Assembly (NCBI RefSeq): GCF_000426285.1
Contig: NZ_AUFB01000009.1
Location: 173,787-237,786, forward strand
Direction of reading: 5' to 3'
DNA from: Rhizobium leucaenae USDA 9039
GTDB taxonomy: Bacteria; Pseudomonadota; Alphaproteobacteria; Rhizobiales; Rhizobiaceae
Length of the DNA stretch: 64,000 nucleotides
Positions 1 through 8,283 of this stretch are shown piece by piece. Numbering within the stretch: the first letter of the stretch is position 1; every line of letters begins with the position of its first letter. The notes below the pieces were generated by a model. The model ran no database searches and was not told the origin of the DNA. It saw only the letters and a program-made list of their open reading frames with translations. Both the position numbers and the translations under genes were made by a program.

Positions 1-2
1 TC

Positions 3-281
3 CGTGCCGATCTCGCCTTCATCGCCATCGGCTTCCGCGGCCCGTTCACCGATAGCGTGCTGAAGGAACTCGACGGCAAGCTGACGCTCAACACCGACAA
101 GCGCGGCTCGACCAATGTCGTTGCCGACGACAAGGGCTACAAGACGTCCGTCGACAAGCTCTGGACCGCCGGCGACGTCCGCCGCGGCCAGTCCCTGGTC
201 GTCTGGGCCATCCGCGAAGGCCGCCAGGCCGCCCGCGCAATCGACGAGGCCCTGATGGGGTCAACGGTGCTGCCGCGGTAA
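3..281 (+). CDS. gltD: Glutamate synthase (NADPH) small subunit, C-terminal fragment
   Basis: This is the 3' end of a gene that begins before the window. The reading frame is open from base 3 and ends in TAA at 279-281. The translated tail contains the dinucleotide-binding end typical of GltD-type FAD/NADPH oxidoreductases: an [11 protein letters not shown] stretch, [18 protein letters not shown], then REGRQAA. GltD passes NADPH electrons to the large subunit GltB for glutamate synthesis from glutamine and 2-oxoglutarate in the cytoplasm. A GTG at 57 lies inside the gene and is not its start. A strong hairpin terminator follows at once. The identification is from the conserved C-terminal block only, because the N-terminal cysteine clusters lie outside the window. 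Confidence 0.9.
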   Translation, partial: RADLAFIAIGFRGPFTDSVLKELDGKLTLNTDKRGSTNVVADDKGYKTSVDKLWTAGDVRRGQSLVVWAIREGRQAARAIDEALMGSTVLPR

Positions 282-306
282 AAGCTTCGGCATTATCGAA
301 GGTCAA

Positions 307-337
307 GAAAGGCTCTGCTTCGGCGGAGCCTTTCTTT
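307..337 (+). terminator. Rho-independent terminator of gltD
   Basis: A nine-base stem, GAAAGGCTC pairing with GAGCCTTTC, has a short GC-rich loop and is followed by TTT. It sits 25 bases after the gltD stop codon. It touches the stop codon of the convergent serine-hydrolase gene, so it may serve both directions. Confidence 0.75.
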
Positions 338-1422
338 CAGCGGTTCGTTACAGCAGGAAGCAGGAAGCGCCGGAGAAACGTATCTCCGACAGCCGGTTGC
401 AGTATGGGATTATCATACAATCCTGCCAGTACGACAGCCGTCATGTCCAAGCTCGGAATGACATAGAGTCTTTGTCCTCCCCAACCAACGGCTGCAGTCC
501 AGCCAATCTCCTGCCGGTCTATCAACGAGCGTCCGAGCCACCATTGGAACCCGTAGAAATATAAGCCTTCTCCCTGTATTTGCGGTGACGTGGCTAGGTC
601 GATCCAGGCTGATGAGAGAATCCTGATGTTGTTCCAGGCGCCCTTGTTCAACACAAGTTGGCCGATCTTGGCGACGTCGCGGGGCCGCATACGCAAACCG
701 GACGTAACGTTGGCTGTTCCGTCCGGGTAGTAAACCCATTCCACGTCATCGATGCCAAGGGGATCGAAGAGGTATTCCTTGGCAAGCTGATCCGGCGGTC
801 GCCCCGATGCCCTGTGCAAAATGGCGCCGAGCAGCGCGGTCAATCCGCCGTTGTAGTTGTAGGCAACGCCTGCCGGCCTGGCGATTGGCTGTTCCAGAAC
901 ATAGCGGTGCAGGTCAGCAGCCTCCATCATCCGGCGCTCGCTGTTGGCTGGATTGCTGTACGGAAGGTCCTCGCTCCAAGCAAAACCAGCGGACATTGTA
1001 AGCAGGTGGCGAAGCGTTATCCTATCCTTTTCCGGCGTGCGGAGATCGCTGTGATCAGGAAAGAAGGAGAAAACCGGCACGTCGAGGTCGGCAATCCAGC
1101 CATTTTCGACGGCGATGCCGACAAGCATAGAGGTGATGCTTTTGGTGATTGAGCGAAGATCGTGTCTGAGTCCCGCATGGTAGGCGACGCGGCCAAGCGG
1201 AGTCGCCCATGCCCGGTCCTCCCCCGTGAAATATCGCTCGTAGATCAGTTTGCCGTGGCGGGCGATCAGGATGGCATGGGCATTTGCCGCCGTCCATGCC
1301 TCGAAATGTGGGCCGATGGTTCGTAGTCTTTCCGTGTCGAAATCATGGTCCTCAGGAATAGATAACGCCCATCCGTTTGCAGATACTTCCGGCAGGCCAA
1401 GGTCTTCGTGCGATTCCAGCAT
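337..1422 (-). CDS. Serine hydrolase, beta-lactamase / NylB-like family
   Basis: A 361-residue protein of the class C beta-lactamase-related (PF00144-type) family, which includes 6-aminohexanoate-oligomer hydrolases, esterases and DD-peptidases. The nucleophile motif SxxK is seen as SITK (S91-K94), and a tyrosine motif YNYNGG is at about 188-193. A Gly-rich WGGQ segment near residue 326 fits the third active-site element. No clear signal peptide is seen, so it is probably cytoplasmic. It is transcribed toward gltD and is a single gene; the next minus-strand gene ends 35 bases upstream of its start. The substrate cannot be told from sequence. It is unlikely to be a true AmpC because the N-terminal export signal is absent. 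Confidence 0.8.
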   Translation of the reverse strand: MLESHEDLGLPEVSANGWALSIPEDHDFDTERLRTIGPHFEAWTAANAHAILIARHGKLIYERYFTGEDRAWATPLGRVAYHAGLRHDLRSITKSITSMLVGIAVENGWIADLDVPVFSFFPDHSDLRTPEKDRITLRHLLTMSAGFAWSEDLPYSNPANSERRMMEAADLHRYVLEQPIARPAGVAYNYNGGLTALLGAILHRASGRPPDQLAKEYLFDPLGIDDVEWVYYPDGTANVTSGLRMRPRDVAKIGQLVLNKGAWNNIRILSSAWIDLATSPQIQGEGLYFYGFQWWLGRSLIDRQEIGWTAAVGWGGQRLYVIPSLDMTAVVLAGLYDNPILQPAVGDTFLRRFLLPAVTNR

Positions 1423-1457
1423 GCGAATTGCCCTTGTTATGTTGTACCCGATGGTGA

Positions 1458-2642
1458 TCAGGGAGCAGTTGTAGCAGTCGGCAGCCGATAATCGTCGACG
1501 CGTCCGGTCGGCGCCGGGGCCATTTGGCCTTTCTTGACCAGGAGGTCGCGAGGAGACTCGGTGACGGAAGCGCGGGCGGGGGCGCCGCCGAGAAGCTGTG
1601 CACCGCCGTCGAGATTGGGATCAGAGAGGCTTACCGGTTGGGTGCGGGTGATCTTTTCCAACTCCGACGGCGGCAGGTTGACCTGTTCGGCAGGCAGTTG
1701 ATTGCCGGTGTCGAGGCGGATGATATCCGGGCTTGCCTGATCGCCGAGCAGGCGGCGCGTCGGTTTTTCGACGTAGAAGGCGACCTTGCGTTTTCCTGCT
1801 GCCGTGAGATTGACGCCGTCGGAAGTTCTGAGCCGCACCTGCTGGCCGTTGATGTCCGAGCCGGTGATGATGAACTCGCCGTTCTCGTCGGTGAAGCCGT
1901 CCCAGATATCGATGAACTCGCCGCCGATACTTTCGACCTGGCTTTGATAGACTTGGTTGAGTTTCACGGCATCGGCCGTCATTTGGCTTGAGCCGAAGGG
2001 TGGCAGGCCGACCCAGAGCAGGGGGATATGGCGGCTCGTCACCAGCTTGCCGAACTGCTGCACCCGTTCCTCATAGGCGAGGTACCATGGGTCGGTGCCG
2101 AATTTTTCATTAAGCCCGTCACCCGTCATCTGCTGGCGGTCGTTGGCGCCGATCATGACGACGACCATGGCCGGCTTCAATTGATCCATCATCGTGGGCA
2201 ATTGTTGCGGCCAGTTGTAATAATCCTGCCGCACGAGGCCGGAGGCGACGGTGCTGCGCGTCTGCACGACGACGCCGGGCGAGGTGGAAAAGGCACTGCC
2301 GAGCCCGTCGCCAAGGCCGCCGGCCAGAAAATCGCCTACGACGAGGATCGTTTTGGCATCGGGCAGTTTCTGAATTTCCGGCGGCGTATCCGGCTGGGCC
2401 ACCACGACCTGCCGCTGCGGCGGAGCGGTTCTTTTGCGCGGCCGCATGGTGCGTCTCGGCGCAGGCTGCTCGGGAAGATCAGGTTCCGACCTGCCGAACA
2501 GCATGTCAAGCAATGTCTTGCGCGGCCGCTCCTGCGCTTCGGCCGCCGTCAGCAGGAAGACAAACGCGAGGCAGGCTGCAAGAAGCGAGGTGAGGATCGC
2601 TTTTGCGGCAATTATGGACGCGCGGGCAGGTCGGTTTTTCAT
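1458..2642 (-). CDS. DUF459 / SGNH-fold protein with degenerate active site
   Basis: A secreted or periplasmic protein of the DUF459 (SGNH/GDSL hydrolase-like) family. I start it at ATG 2642, preceded by GGAAAAGAG, which gives 394 residues with a hydrophobic signal segment ending at AEAQ (about residue 37); in-frame ATGs at 2669 and 2714 are alternatives. A Pro/Arg-rich linker (about 52-90) precedes the SGNH domain (about 97-290). Block III is intact (GAND, 165-168). However, the block I nucleophile position reads GDF (F105) instead of GDS, and the block V histidine reads DGVN (N278) instead of DxxH. The protein therefore probably binds rather than hydrolyses its ligand. It lies downstream of a lytic transglycosylase gene on the same strand, which suggests a cell-wall role; that role is inference. 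Confidence 0.8.
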   Translation of the reverse strand: MKNRPARASIIAAKAILTSLLAACLAFVFLLTAAEAQERPRKTLLDMLFGRSEPDLPEQPAPRRTMRPRKRTAPPQRQVVVAQPDTPPEIQKLPDAKTILVVGDFLAGGLGDGLGSAFSTSPGVVVQTRSTVASGLVRQDYYNWPQQLPTMMDQLKPAMVVVMIGANDRQQMTGDGLNEKFGTDPWYLAYEERVQQFGKLVTSRHIPLLWVGLPPFGSSQMTADAVKLNQVYQSQVESIGGEFIDIWDGFTDENGEFIITGSDINGQQVRLRTSDGVNLTAAGKRKVAFYVEKPTRRLLGDQASPDIIRLDTGNQLPAEQVNLPPSELEKITRTQPVSLSDPNLDGGAQLLGGAPARASVTESPRDLLVKKGQMAPAPTGRVDDYRLPTATTAP

Positions 2643-2729
2643 CGGGCTCTTTTCCGCTCGCTGCGCCATGGTCGCATGAAAGCGGCGCCGCCGTCTAGCG
2701 AATCCAAGGCTCATCGCGACCGCAGCAAC

Positions 2730-3953
2730 CTATTTGCGCAGGGCGTTCAACAGGTTCATCGAGGGCTCGCCGTCGGCGCTCATGCCGAAACGCTGCTGAA
2801 CGGCAGCAATGGCGGCCTTGGAACCGGAGCCGAAATTGCCGTCGACAACGCCGTCGTAATAGCCGAGCTCCTTCAGCCGGGTCTGCAGCTCGAATTTCTG
2901 CTTCACATCCAGCGTGCCGCTCGGGCGCGGCCAGGATTGCTGCATGCCGCCATAGCCGCCGATCTGATCGGCGAGCAGGCCAACGGCGAGCGCATAGCTG
3001 TCCGAGGCATTGTAGCGCTTGATGGTGAAAAAGTTGCCGGCCATCAGGAAGCCGGGGCCGTCAGCTCCGCCCGGCATTTTCAGTTGGGCGCGGTCGGAAG
3101 TGAGGCGGAAACCCTTGCCGTTCGGGCGCACGAAACCCATGGCAGCCCATTGCGCGATCGTGTGGGTTTTGCCGGCCTGCGCCGCGCCGCCCGGCGGTAC
3201 GGTCACTTCATAGCCCCAGGTGCGTCCGGTGCTCCAGCCATTCTTTGCCAGCAGATTGGCGGTCGTTGCCAGCGCATCGGGAATGGAGTTCCAGATGTCG
3301 GCATGACCGTTGCCATCGGCGTCGACCGCATAGAGCAGGTAGCTGGTCGGGATGAACTGCGTATGGCCCATGGCGCCGGCCCAGGAGCCGTTGAGCTCGT
3401 CGCGCGGCACATCGCCGCTTTGCAGGATCTTCAGCGCTGCGATCAACTGCTTCTTGGCATAGCCGGAACGCTTCGGATCGGCATAGGCGAGGGTCGCCAG
3501 CGCGCGCGGCACGTAGTGCAGCTTCTCGTCCTTTGCGAGTACGGCACCGTAATTCGATTCCATCGACCAGATCGCCAGGATGATATTGCGATCAACGCCG
3601 AAATGCTGTTCAAGAGAACGGAGTGTGGAACCGTATTTGGCCGCCATCTTCCGGCCAACATCAACGGTATAGGGATTGACGCGGGAATCCAGATAATCCC
3701 AGATCTGGGATTTGAATTCCGGTTGGTACTGAGCTTTTTCGAGGACCGTGGGGTCGGGGTCCGTTACGCCGGCAAATGCTTTGCGATAGGTTGACTGCGT
3801 GATGCCGCTTTTGGCTGCGGTATCATAGAAGCCCGCGATCCATTTCTGGAACCCAGGGTCCGCATTGGCGTTAATGGGAGTTAGTCCCGCAAAGGCACCG
3901 AGCGCGAGCGCCAAAGCGAGACCACGAAGGGAGTGTTTGCGGTTTGGGGTCAT
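2730..3953 (-). CDS. Lytic murein transglycosylase, MltB-like, with peptidoglycan-binding domain
   Basis: A periplasmic enzyme that cleaves the MurNAc-GlcNAc bond with formation of 1,6-anhydro-muropeptides. The start chosen is ATG 3953 (MTPNRK), which gives a clean signal peptide ending near ANA; an upstream in-frame ATG at 4007 would add 18 residues. The SLT_2/MltB domain fills the first two thirds. The catalytic glutamate is in IWSMESNYG, and the conserved GAMGHTQFIPTSY block is present. The last 55-60 residues form a PG_binding_1 domain (LQTRLKELGYYDG, then GSGSKAAIAAVQQRFG). It is divergent from galU and upstream of the DUF459 gene with a 15-base gap or more, so the two minus-strand genes may be co-transcribed. 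Confidence 0.92.
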   Translation of the reverse strand: MTPNRKHSLRGLALALALGAFAGLTPINANADPGFQKWIAGFYDTAAKSGITQSTYRKAFAGVTDPDPTVLEKAQYQPEFKSQIWDYLDSRVNPYTVDVGRKMAAKYGSTLRSLEQHFGVDRNIILAIWSMESNYGAVLAKDEKLHYVPRALATLAYADPKRSGYAKKQLIAALKILQSGDVPRDELNGSWAGAMGHTQFIPTSYLLYAVDADGNGHADIWNSIPDALATTANLLAKNGWSTGRTWGYEVTVPPGGAAQAGKTHTIAQWAAMGFVRPNGKGFRLTSDRAQLKMPGGADGPGFLMAGNFFTIKRYNASDSYALAVGLLADQIGGYGGMQQSWPRPSGTLDVKQKFELQTRLKELGYYDGVVDGNFGSGSKAAIAAVQQRFGMSADGEPSMNLLNALRK

Positions 3954-4064
3954 CAACAGCCGTGTCCATCGATAGTTGGATTTCGGGTGCGGCGATGCCC
4001 ATGGCATTCGCCCAAGCGTGACACTACAGGAACGAAGTCAACAAATTCTTTACCATGGAAGCTG

Positions 4065-4112
4065 GGGTCAGTCATCATTTGCAAAACAGTAGCAAATTTA
4101 TACTACTGACCC
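4065..4112 (+). promoter_or_regulatory. Nested stem-loop between mltB-like gene and galU
   Basis: The outer arms GGGTCAGT (4065-4072) and ACTGACCC (4105-4112) pair perfectly. Inside them, ATTTGC (4077-4082) pairs with GCAAAT (4092-4097). The structure ends 37 bases before the galU ribosome-binding site. It could be an operator or a leader hairpin; there is no T-run, so it is not a simple terminator. Confidence 0.4.
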
Positions 4113-4159
4113 TCCGTATAGCTTTTGGCGCAAGCGGCGTAATTCCCCAGGAGGTATGA

Positions 4160-5050
4160 GTGGGACAGCATAAGAAGGTTCGTAAGGCAGTATTTCCGGT
4201 CGCCGGACTTGGGACGCGGTTCTTGCCGGCGACCAAGGCGGTGCCGAAGGAGATGCTGACCGTCGTGGACAAGCCGGTCATCCAGTACGTCGTCGATGAG
4301 GCGATGGAAGCCGGCATCGAGCATTTCGTGTTCGTGACCGGCCGTAGCAAGCACGTCATCGAGGACTATTTCGACATTCAGTTCGAACTCGAGCAGACGT
4401 TGCGCCAGCGTAACAAGAATGCCGAACTGTCGCTGCTGAACGGCCTGCTGCCGAAGGCGGGCACGGCGAGCTTCACGCGCCAGCAGGAGCCGCTCGGCCT
4501 CGGTCATGCGGTGTGGTGCGCCCGCGAGATCGTTGGCGACGAACCCTTTGCGCTGCTGCTGCCCGACATGGTCATGCGTGCCGAAAAGGGCTGTATGAAG
4601 GGCATGATCGAGCTTTACGAGCATAGCGGCGGCAACGTCATCGCCGTCGAGGAATGCGCTCCGGACCAGACCCATAAATACGGTATTGTCGGCGTCGGTG
4701 AGACCATCGGGAGCGGCTTCCGCATCACCGAAATGGTGGAAAAGCCGGCCAAGGGCACGGCTCCGTCGAACTTCTTCATCAATGGCCGCTACATCCTGCA
4801 GCCGGAGATCTTCCATATTTTGGAAAGCCAGGAGCGCGGTGCGGGTAACGAGATTCAGTTGACGGACGGCATGCTGAAGCTCGCCCAGCAGCAGGATTTC
4901 GCCGGCTATCACTTCCGCGGCCAGACCTTCGACTGTGGCGCCAAGGATGGCTTCATCCTCGCCAATGTCGCCTTTGCACTTGCCCGTGCGGACATCCGTC
5001 CGACGATCGAGGACGGGTTCAAAGCGCTCGTCGAGGCGCTGAAGTCGTAA
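4160..5050 (+). CDS. galU: UTP--glucose-1-phosphate uridylyltransferase
   Basis: A 296-residue cytoplasmic enzyme that makes UDP-glucose from UTP and glucose-1-phosphate, the donor for cellulose, exopolysaccharide and other glycans; rhizobia also call it ExoN. The nucleotide-binding signature [18 protein letters not shown] is at the N-terminus, followed by [13 protein letters not shown] and the metal-site LLPDMV. The start is GTG at 4160, because AGGAGG lies at 4149-4154 with five-base spacing; the ATG at 4156 is in another frame. Length matches the family. UDP-glucose links it functionally to the cellulose operon at 29.6-38.7 kb in this window. Confidence 0.96.
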   Translation: MGQHKKVRKAVFPVAGLGTRFLPATKAVPKEMLTVVDKPVIQYVVDEAMEAGIEHFVFVTGRSKHVIEDYFDIQFELEQTLRQRNKNAELSLLNGLLPKAGTASFTRQQEPLGLGHAVWCAREIVGDEPFALLLPDMVMRAEKGCMKGMIELYEHSGGNVIAVEECAPDQTHKYGIVGVGETIGSGFRITEMVEKPAKGTAPSNFFINGRYILQPEIFHILESQERGAGNEIQLTDGMLKLAQQQDFAGYHFRGQTFDCGAKDGFILANVAFALARADIRPTIEDGFKALVEALKS

Positions 5051-5064
5051 AAAGATCAAAAGTA

Positions 5065-5092
5065 CCCTCTCCCCGCGCATGCGGGGCGAGGG
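5065..5092. terminator. GC-rich hairpin between convergent galU and barrel-protein gene
   Basis: CCCTCTCCCCGC pairs with GCGGGGCGAGGG across a short loop, 14 bases after the galU stop and 11 before the end of the convergent gene. There is no T-run on either strand. It may be a bidirectional terminator or one of the short palindromic repeats common between rhizobial genes. Confidence 0.45.
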
Positions 5093-5103
5093 AGCGACTG
5101 GGA

Positions 5104-6630
5104 TTACCTCTTCACCGTCAAGCCCACGCCCGCCTGGATCTGCCGCGTATCGTCGCCCGTTCTTCTCGACGTCAGTTGGTAGCCGACGTTGCTCGTCAGA
5201 TCGAGATAGCGATTGATGCCCCAGGTGAGGCCGAGCGCTGCGTCATATTCAGTTTCATCGGAGATGGTGCTGCCGGAAGGATAGTCTCGCCAGATCGTGC
5301 CGCCTGTCACCTTGGCGGTGAGATCGTCGCGCAGTTCCTGGCTCAACGTGCTCGTCAACTGATAGGCGGTATAGCCGCTTTCGCCCGCCGTCGTGGAGGG
5401 TTGGACAGTTGTCGAAAGGCCGATGCTGACATCGGTGCCGCGCTGCGGCGACCAGGCGAGATTGCCGTCGACGGTCGGCGAATCGATTGAAGCGAGACGC
5501 GAATCGTCGAATTCCGTGTGCTGATAGCCGAAGCCCAACTCGCCCTTCATCTTGTCGCCGAGATCGAACTCGACGCCCGCCTTGCCGCCGTAGCTCTGGT
5601 TCGAGCGGGCGTAGCCGTTGCTGTCGTGCGACTGGTCGTAGAAGGTGCGGCCGAGATCTGCCTCAAGGAAGGGGATGAGCACAGGTGAAAGCTCGTAGCC
5701 GAGTCGCCCGCGCCAGGTGCCGGCGGTCTGGTTGCGGTCGCTGAGCGTCACCTGTGTGCCGTCCGACAGGGTGGCGTCGGAATAGACGGTGCGGGTCAGC
5801 CCCAGGGCTGTCGTGCCGCGCAGCAGGCCGAAATCGCGTTCCAGCGACCCGCCGGCGTTGAATTGGTTGACAGCCGACTGCTTCGAGGCACCGGCAATGG
5901 CGTTGGGATCGCTGGTGTCTTCGCGGAAGAACTGATAACCGGCGGTGATGTGCGCGGTGGTATCGGCGGGAAGATCGAGGCGCAGATCGGCGTTGATATT
6001 GACATTCGGCTGTTCGGCGCCGCTGCCGCTCAGGTTTTTCTGCCAGACGCCTTCGCCGGTGACGGTCAGCGCATGGCGGTCCCAATCCGACGTCAAGGTG
6101 CTGCGCAGATCGGTTTGCAGGAAGCTGCGGTCGTCATTGGTCGAGCCGGTGCGGTTGCGCTCGACATTGATGGACTGGTTGACGGAAGGGCGGAGGGTGA
6201 AGGTGCCGAGCGGTATGCCCTGCACATCCTCTCGATCCGGATGCTGCCGCGCCCTCAGATCATCGACACTGGTCTCGCGCAGATTGACGCGGCGCAGATC
6301 ATCATCCAGCGTGGAGCCCGTCGTCGTCGGATCGATGCCGCCGAGCCAGAGGCGAGTGCTGGACGATGTATCCGTTGCCGTCTGATTCGCGGCTTTGGTC
6401 GTCTTGGATTTCGAGGATGTCGTGGCCGTCGCATCCGAACCGGGCAGATCCAAACTGTCGGTGTCGGTCGATGTCGCCGCCAGATCCGTGCTGGAGCTCT
6501 GGCTGGCGGTGAGCGATTGCGCTTGAACCGGCATAGGCATGGCGAGTGCAACCCAGCCCAGCAGAGCGGATGCCGCGCATGCCGTCAGCCGGAGGGAGCC
6601 ACCACCCGCCTTGTTCTTGCCGATGTTCAT
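5104..6630 (-). CDS. Outer-membrane beta-barrel protein (BBP2_2 / porin-2-like)
   Basis: A 508-residue exported protein. The N-terminus has a signal peptide ending in the VQAQS region (about residue 38), followed by a Ser/Thr/Asp-rich low-complexity stretch (about 40-110). From about residue 150 to the end there are alternating amphipathic strands with aromatic and glycine ends (for example ITAGYQFF, GFGYQH, VGYQLTSRR). The final strand ends in GVGLTVKR. This architecture matches the putative outer-membrane barrel family BBP2_2, whose members are often near polysaccharide genes. It converges on galU. No substrate can be assigned, and a role in polysaccharide export is only a possibility. Confidence 0.75.
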   Translation of the reverse strand: MNIGKNKAGGGSLRLTACAASALLGWVALAMPMPVQAQSLTASQSSSTDLAATSTDTDSLDLPGSDATATTSSKSKTTKAANQTATDTSSSTRLWLGGIDPTTTGSTLDDDLRRVNLRETSVDDLRARQHPDREDVQGIPLGTFTLRPSVNQSINVERNRTGSTNDDRSFLQTDLRSTLTSDWDRHALTVTGEGVWQKNLSGSGAEQPNVNINADLRLDLPADTTAHITAGYQFFREDTSDPNAIAGASKQSAVNQFNAGGSLERDFGLLRGTTALGLTRTVYSDATLSDGTQVTLSDRNQTAGTWRGRLGYELSPVLIPFLEADLGRTFYDQSHDSNGYARSNQSYGGKAGVEFDLGDKMKGELGFGYQHTEFDDSRLASIDSPTVDGNLAWSPQRGTDVSIGLSTTVQPSTTAGESGYTAYQLTSTLSQELRDDLTAKVTGGTIWRDYPSGSTISDETEYDAALGLTWGINRYLDLTSNVGYQLTSRRTGDDTRQIQAGVGLTVKR

Positions 6631-6826
6631 TTGATTTATGTCTGACCTTACTCGAAATGCTTTAAATCGTTACCCAAGCGTAAAGGCCCATGGTTAACGC
6701 TTCCTTGCCAGCCGACTACAAGGAGTCATGGTGACGGAACTGGCGCTGATGATGCGACGACCCATCTCCGCTGCACAAAATCGATCTCGGGTGGACAGAA
6801 ATAAAGAAAAGCGTTAGGCCTCGCTC

Positions 6827-7822
6827 ATGAACAAGAGAGCTGTAAGACTCATCGAGAACGGTGCGATCGAATCCGCAATGCGAACGATCGAGACCGAGAG
6901 ACTGGGCATGGAGGCGCTCGAACGCGCACTCACCAATGGTCTGGCCGAGCCCTTCAGCCGCGCGGTGGAGATTATCGGCGACATCAGCGGCCGCGTCGTC
7001 ATCACCGGTGTCGGCAAGAGCGGCCATATCGGCAATAAGCTCGCTGCAAGTCTGGCTTCCACCGGAACACCGGCTTTCTTCGTGCATCCGGTCGAAGCCA
7101 ATCACGGCGATCTCGGCATGATCACGCAGGATGACGTCATCATCGCCATCTCCTGGGGCGGCGAAAGTGCCGAGCTGCGCGGCATTATCAGCTATTCCCG
7201 CCGTTTCTCGATCCCGATGATCGCCATCACGGCCGGCGAGACCTCTACGCTTGCGCGCGAGTCGGATGTGGTGCTGTTGCTCCCCAAGGAGCAGGAAGCT
7301 TGCCCGCATGGGCTGGCGCCGACGACATCGACGCTGCTGCAGCTTGCCATCGGCGATGCGCTTACCGTAGCGCTCTTGGAGGCACGCGGCTTCACGGCCG
7401 AGGATTTCCGCACCTTCCATCCGGGCGGCAAGCTGGGCGCCAGCCTCTCCCATGTCGCCGATATCATGCACAAGGGCGACCGTGTGCCTCTGGTTAGCCT
7501 TGGCACCGGCATGCCGGAAGCGGCGATGACGCTCTCGAAAATGCGTTTCGGCTGCGTCGGCGTAATCGATGATGACGGTTGTCTCTGCGGCATCGTCACC
7601 GATGGCGATATCGCTCGTAATCTCGGTACCAGCCTTGCGGAGATGCGGGTGGACGAGGTGATGACGCGCAATCCGAAGACGGTCAAGGAAACGACGCTGG
7701 CGACCGGCGCGATGGCGGTGCTGAACCGCCACAATATTTCGGCGCTGATCGTCGTCGACGATGCCCGGCGGCCTGTCGGCATCGTCCATTTCCACGATCT
7801 GCTGCGGATCGGTGTCGCCTGA
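6827..7822 (+). CDS. kdsD: KpsF/GutQ-type sugar isomerase (arabinose-5-phosphate isomerase)
   Basis: A 331-residue cytoplasmic enzyme that interconverts ribulose-5-phosphate and arabinose-5-phosphate, the first step toward KDO of lipopolysaccharide. The SIS domain carries GVGKSGHIGNKLAASLASTG and the HPVEANHGDLGM block (residues about 65-105), then SWGGESAEL. Two CBS repeats fill about residues 200-330 (MHKGDRVPLV; DEVMTRNPKTV). Length and domain order match KdsD/KpsF. The stop codon abuts the end of the convergent NfeD gene, with no intervening base. Confidence 0.93.
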   Translation: MNKRAVRLIENGAIESAMRTIETERLGMEALERALTNGLAEPFSRAVEIIGDISGRVVITGVGKSGHIGNKLAASLASTGTPAFFVHPVEANHGDLGMITQDDVIIAISWGGESAELRGIISYSRRFSIPMIAITAGETSTLARESDVVLLLPKEQEACPHGLAPTTSTLLQLAIGDALTVALLEARGFTAEDFRTFHPGGKLGASLSHVADIMHKGDRVPLVSLGTGMPEAAMTLSKMRFGCVGVIDDDGCLCGIVTDGDIARNLGTSLAEMRVDEVMTRNPKTVKETTLATGAMAVLNRHNISALIVVDDARRPVGIVHFHDLLRIGVA

Positions 7823-8281
7823 TCAAGCCATTTCGACGGTCAGATCACGCCCGTTGCTGGCGACGACCTTGACGCGGGTTCCGGCGGGCAGGTCCGGCCC
7901 CATTACCGTCCAATAGGTATCGTCGAGGCGGATTCGACCGCGGCCTTCGGTGATCGGTTCTTTGAGCGTTGCCGTACGGCCGACCAGGCTTGCGCCGCGC
8001 TGGTTGAGGAAGGGTTCGTCCGTTATCTGCCTGTTGTTATAGACATAGCGGCGGCCGAGCAGGGCGACGATGATGGCGAACGCCCCGAAGATCAGCAGTT
8101 GCACCTGCCAGATCCAGAAGGTGCTGTCCCAAAATGCCAGCGAGAGCGCGCCGACGATGACGGCCGCAAGGCCGATCCAGACCAGGAAGAAACCGGGTGC
8201 AATGAGTTCGGCAGCCAGAAGCACGAATCCGGCTACCCACCAACTCCATGGCCCAAGTTCGCCAATGAGATTGTCGAGCAT
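7823..8281 (-). CDS. NfeD family membrane protein
   Basis: A 152-residue protein with two or three hydrophobic helices in the first 80 residues (WWVAGFVLLAAELIAPGFFL; then a helix around FWIWQVQLLIFGAFAIIVALLG) and a small C-terminal OB-fold domain (GRTATLKEPI, GRGRIRLDDTYWTV). This is the short NfeD type that pairs with SPFH/band-7 proteins in membrane microdomains. The upstream SPFH gene ends two bases before it, so the two are surely co-transcribed. The family's exact role in membrane quality control is not settled. Confidence 0.9.
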   Translation of the reverse strand: MLDNLIGELGPWSWWVAGFVLLAAELIAPGFFLVWIGLAAVIVGALSLAFWDSTFWIWQVQLLIFGAFAIIVALLGRRYVYNNRQITDEPFLNQRGASLVGRTATLKEPITEGRGRIRLDDTYWTVMGPDLPAGTRVKVVASNGRDLTVEMA

Positions 8282-8283
8282 GC

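Noticed and set aside
2028..3794. Long plus-strand open frame (588 codons) opposite the DUF459 and lytic transglycosylase genes
   Set aside because: It runs antisense across two well-supported genes, has low-complexity Arg/His/Ala-rich translation and no recognisable domain; such frames arise from high G+C content.
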